64,000 nucleotides of DNA from Quillaja saponaria (Eukaryota > Streptophyta > Magnoliopsida > Fabales > Quillajaceae): contig CM055614.1 of assembly GCA_029379385.1 (NCBI GenBank), forward strand, positions 13,273,528 through 13,337,527, given 5' to 3'. Both the position numbers and the translations under genes were made by a program. Shown one piece after another: positions 62,501 through 64,000 of the stretch (position 1 is the stretch's first letter; every line of letters starts with the position of its first letter). The notes beneath the pieces were generated by a model. It searched no databases, had not been told where the DNA came from, and saw only the letters and a program-made list of their open reading frames with translations.

Positions 62501-63262
62501 ACAAACATCAAGAGGAAAGGAAAAGTCTTGGCTGTTATGGAAATGATACAAAGTAAAGCAAAAAGAAAGGAAAAATAAGCTAGTTGATGAATAACTCACC
62601 ATGATTGGAAGAAAAGAAAAGATCAGCTACAAAACACTACAAAACTCGACTAAACTTAACCACACACACACCTAAATCCATGGCACAAGCAATAGAAAAA
62701 AATAGAAATGAAAAACTTGGCTGCAAGGGCAAAGCTTCTCTCGGCAACATGAATTTTCATAGGCTAAACAAAGAAGATCAAATTAGGATGAAAACAAGGT
62801 AGGAGATAATGGAAACTCGATTGCAGAATAAGAAAAGTAAAGGGAAAGGCGGTGCTAGAAAAGAAAAAGGAAAAGACAAGAAAATCAAATAAAAGAAAAT
62901 GCATTATTAGGGTCAAAGTCAAACTCTCAACTATGTGGTGTGAATTAAATCCTATTACTTGGGTATATATATACATAATTACTTTCTAGCTTAAAAAAAT
63001 ACATGGTGCACAATTAATCTTGTGGCATATATAAATATAAATATTTGTACACTTGTTAAACACCTTAATAAAAATTACCCAAATAAATTTGAAACTCTAA
63101 GTTAACCAACTATATAATGAAAATTAATTCTTGCATCATTTCTATATTTATACAAGTATTCAATTACATAAATTTTACATTTTATAAAATTTAGTCACCT
63201 AGTTACGAAAATTTTCGTGTGAACATTCTAAAACGCATGTTAAAGTATCGGGTTATAACACT
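59501..63262. mobile_element. Large non-coding repeat-like block (possible LARD or long LTR)
   Basis: Begins near TGTAGTCACACCCCTCACGG (59547) and ends near CGGGTTATAACA (63261), ends like those of some plant Gypsy LTRs. Words such as GAGTGGTGAGTCTCATAGAA (60034-60053) followed by CTCAGTGAGTGGAAAAGCAT resemble non-coding LTR elements. The 3.7 kb has no coding region that I recognise, is strongly strand-skewed (C over G in 60.1-62.1 kb), and I found no duplicated ends or target duplication. The class is a guess. Confidence 0.35.
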
Positions 63263-64000
63263 TGCATGGTGGTTATGAGGACCAGTTAGTACTCCAAAGC
63301 TTGAGTCAGTAGAGAGTTAAGCAATATATATAGAGTGAAAGAGAGGAATGAATTACCTTGGAGCCTTAAGCTTAAATATATATAGAATACATGTTCAATA
63401 ATGTGGTGACACGTGGTATGGTGCCACGTGGTCGTGTTGTAATTAGTTAGGGTGAAAACCTGTATTGACATTAATCCCCTAAAAACAAGTGCGATAAGAG
63501 AAGCAAATCAGACTTAAAGTTGATAAGAGGCGAAATCGAGGTATCAAGATTAAAATCATGAGGATCGCGATAAAGATCATGGAGGTTGAGCTCAGGTTAT
63601 GAGTCGAGATTTTGAGACCGCGGAAGTCGAACAATAAGGTTGTTAAGACCGAGAAGATAAAATCAAATTTTAAAATGAGTTTAAGATTGTGATAATACGA
63701 CCTCCTAGTTATGAACATGATTAAATTAGAGCGGAAAGGTTCTCGATTCGTGAGAATGATGAGACTGGGGCATTCAAGCCGTAAGGATGATGAGGTAAAA
63801 GTTTTTGATATATTTAGAGTTTATGCTAAGTTTTCCATAAGCTCGAACCGTGAAAATGACGAGGACAAGATTGAAAACTCTTCATGCTGTGGGAATAGCT
63901 AGGATGAGGTAAGAGTTTCCGAGTTAGAAGCTAATCTTAAAAAAATATAGTTTTAAAGGATTTAGATTGAGGTTTAGGTTAATTTAGGTCACTATAATTC
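63263..64000. other. Right-edge intergenic sequence with two G-boxes
   Basis: No gene recognised. Two CACGTG cores lie 15 bp apart (63410-63415, 63425-63430). 63500-63900 repeats GA-rich words such as GATGATGAG and AAGAT.A.GAG without an exact period; probably another decayed repeat. Confidence 0.35.

Noticed and set aside
1..64000. CRISPR array, bacterial operon, phage or organellar genome segment
   Set aside because: No regularly spaced repeats and no prokaryotic gene layout; all real genes have spliceosomal introns. Only the trnY relic is organelle-derived.

Overview
The window is nuclear DNA from a flowering plant, most likely a eudicot. It is AT-rich, and its protein-coding genes are broken into many short exons with GT-AG introns. 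The exon-encoded proteins match plant families closely, and the space between genes is filled with decayed plant transposons. I cannot name the species. There are no bacterial operons, CRISPR arrays or phage genes. All gene models below were assembled by eye from splice sites and reading-frame continuity.

Layout. (1) 1-6.9 kb, minus strand: the 5' half of VAC14, a HEAT-repeat scaffold of the PI(3,5)P2 kinase complex. Thirteen coding exons are visible and the gene runs off the left edge. Its introns carry three separate local duplications and a dead RTE-type LINE fragment. (2) 7-23 kb: a gene-free block of old transposons. It holds an LTR-gag-LTR-PBS-gag arrangement of a Copia element on the minus strand, a decayed plastid tRNA-Tyr gene, an L1-type LINE with an RNase H domain, and a Tourist-like MITE with TAA target duplications. 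(3) 23.1-38.6 kb, minus strand: a complete 13-exon NUP155 gene (scaffold nucleoporin, about 1487 aa), with a 1.03 kb terminal-inverted-repeat element and an L1 tail in its large introns. (4) 42.1-47.2 kb, plus strand: a complete seven-exon LPXC gene (lipid A pathway deacetylase, 314 aa), with all zinc and catalytic residues present and one GC-AG intron. (5) 48.2-49.0 kb: a 5'-truncated RTE LINE bounded by a perfect 19-bp target-site duplication. (6) 51.4-57.5 kb, plus strand: a 364-bp Mutator-like MITE with a perfect 9-bp target duplication, just upstream of a five-exon gene for a multi-pass membrane RING-H2 E3 ubiquitin ligase (358 aa). A hAT-like MITE sits in its last intron. (7) 57.5-64 kb: the 3' end of a Gypsy retrotransposon (integrase tail, polypurine tract, 568-bp LTR), then a 3.7-kb non-coding repeat-like block.

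The four genes act in different compartments (endomembrane lipid signalling, nuclear pore, probably mitochondrial lipid A synthesis, ubiquitination) and are not an operon or cluster. NUP155 and LPXC are divergent and share a 3.5-kb spacer. I found no clearly new multi-gene system. The most unusual items are the plastid tRNA relic, the GC-AG intron in LPXC, the tandem duplication that copies a splice acceptor in VAC14, the LTR-gag-LTR-gag Copia configuration, and several transposons whose insertion footprints can be read directly.
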